Assembly (NCBI GenBank): GCA_963840245.1
Contig: CAWIYI010000010.1
Location: forward strand, 3,866 to 67,865
Length of the DNA: 64,000 nt
Direction: 5' to 3'
From: Bog-473 sp963840245
GTDB lineage: Bacteria; Actinomycetota; Acidimicrobiia; Acidimicrobiales; RAAP-2
In this document: piece after piece, positions 63,941-64,000 of the stretch
How positions within the stretch are numbered: the first letter of the stretch is position 1
How the letters are laid out: the number at the start of each line of letters is the position of its first letter
Translations under genes and position numbers: made by a program
Notes under the pieces: generated by a model
The model's database searches: none
The model's input: the letters and a program-made list of their open reading frames with translations, nothing else
Told to the model about the DNA's origin: nothing

Positions 63941-64000
63941 TCAGCGCATGTGAGCGAGCGCCTTGATCGAATCGAGCGAGGTCGTCCCGCGACCGTCGGC
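63941..64000 (-). CDS. C-terminal end of an unidentified protein (partial)
   Basis: The last 19 codons and TGA of a reading frame entering from the right edge: ...ADGRGTTSLDSIKALAHMR. Codon use fits the neighbours. It ends 50 bases before ccmA in the same direction, so it could share the operon. Too short to identify. Confidence 0.4.
   Translation of the reverse strand, partial: ADGRGTTSLDSIKALAHMR

Overview
The window is high-GC, densely packed bacterial chromosome from an actinobacterium. The markers are a WhiB iron-sulfur regulator next to a PdtaS-like sensor kinase, the MSMEG_4193-type phosphomutase / DUF3090 / SCO1664 trio, DUF3151, DUF3107, F420-type enzymes, PaaX and a paired ArsA-like ATPase. 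Two traits suggest a deep branch such as Acidimicrobiia: a complete System I cytochrome c maturation operon, and a secreted protein with 42-residue GYWL..GG.F.FGDA..YGS repeats. That placement is inference. I see no rRNA, tRNA, CRISPR array, insertion sequence or prophage. No gap between genes exceeds about 215 bases.

Layout. 1-5 kb: small enzymes (flavin-reductase-like, VOC, alpha/beta hydrolase, thioesterases) with AraC and TetR regulators and DUF3151. 5.1-9.8 kb: a MarR regulator with a heterodimeric ABC exporter. 9.9-22 kb: methyltransferase, PaaX regulator divergent from a fatty acid desaturase, a transporter, F420-type oxidoreductase, hydrolase, SDR, ArgS, zinc ribbon, and a repeat-plus-peptidase secreted protein. 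22-31 kb: aconitase, glutamine amidotransferase, PIG-L deacetylase, DEAD-box helicase, peroxiredoxin, an Fpg/Nei glycosylase divergent from an FrhB-like flavoprotein. 31-39.5 kb: two DJ-1-type genes, a TIGR03086 protein, FAD oxidoreductase, kinase-like protein, UDGb, the actinobacterial trio, and a TauE permease. 39.5-44.8 kb: SGNH-MBOAT pair, EtfAB, glycerophosphodiesterase. 44.8-51 kb: whiB with an elaborate upstream region, pdtaS, PHP phosphatase, O-methyltransferase, two ArsA-like ATPases, DUF3107. 51-57 kb: dGTPase, enoyl-CoA hydratase, and an Fe-S block (Mrp, SufR-like repressor, cysteine desulfurase). 57-64 kb: ccmABCDEFGH plus a CcmI-like gene, transcribed leftward with stop/start overlaps.

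Two window-wide patterns stand out. First, at about sixteen transcription-unit starts a TANNNT -10 box is followed by 6 or 7 bases and then directly by ATG or GTG. This implies widespread leaderless transcripts, and it decides several start codons. Second, ten or so otherwise well-conserved genes are broken by single-base-scale frameshifts, with conserved family sequence continuing in another frame. Several lie in G/C runs, which points to sequencing or assembly indels rather than gene decay. I annotate these as whole genes and mark the break.

Functional links: SufR, cysteine desulfurase and Mrp supply and sense iron-sulfur clusters for the many Fe-S proteins here (aconitase, UDGb, FrhB-like, WhiB). 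EtfAB, enoyl-CoA hydratase, SDR and thioesterases fit acyl-CoA catabolism. The Ccm operon serves respiratory cytochromes.
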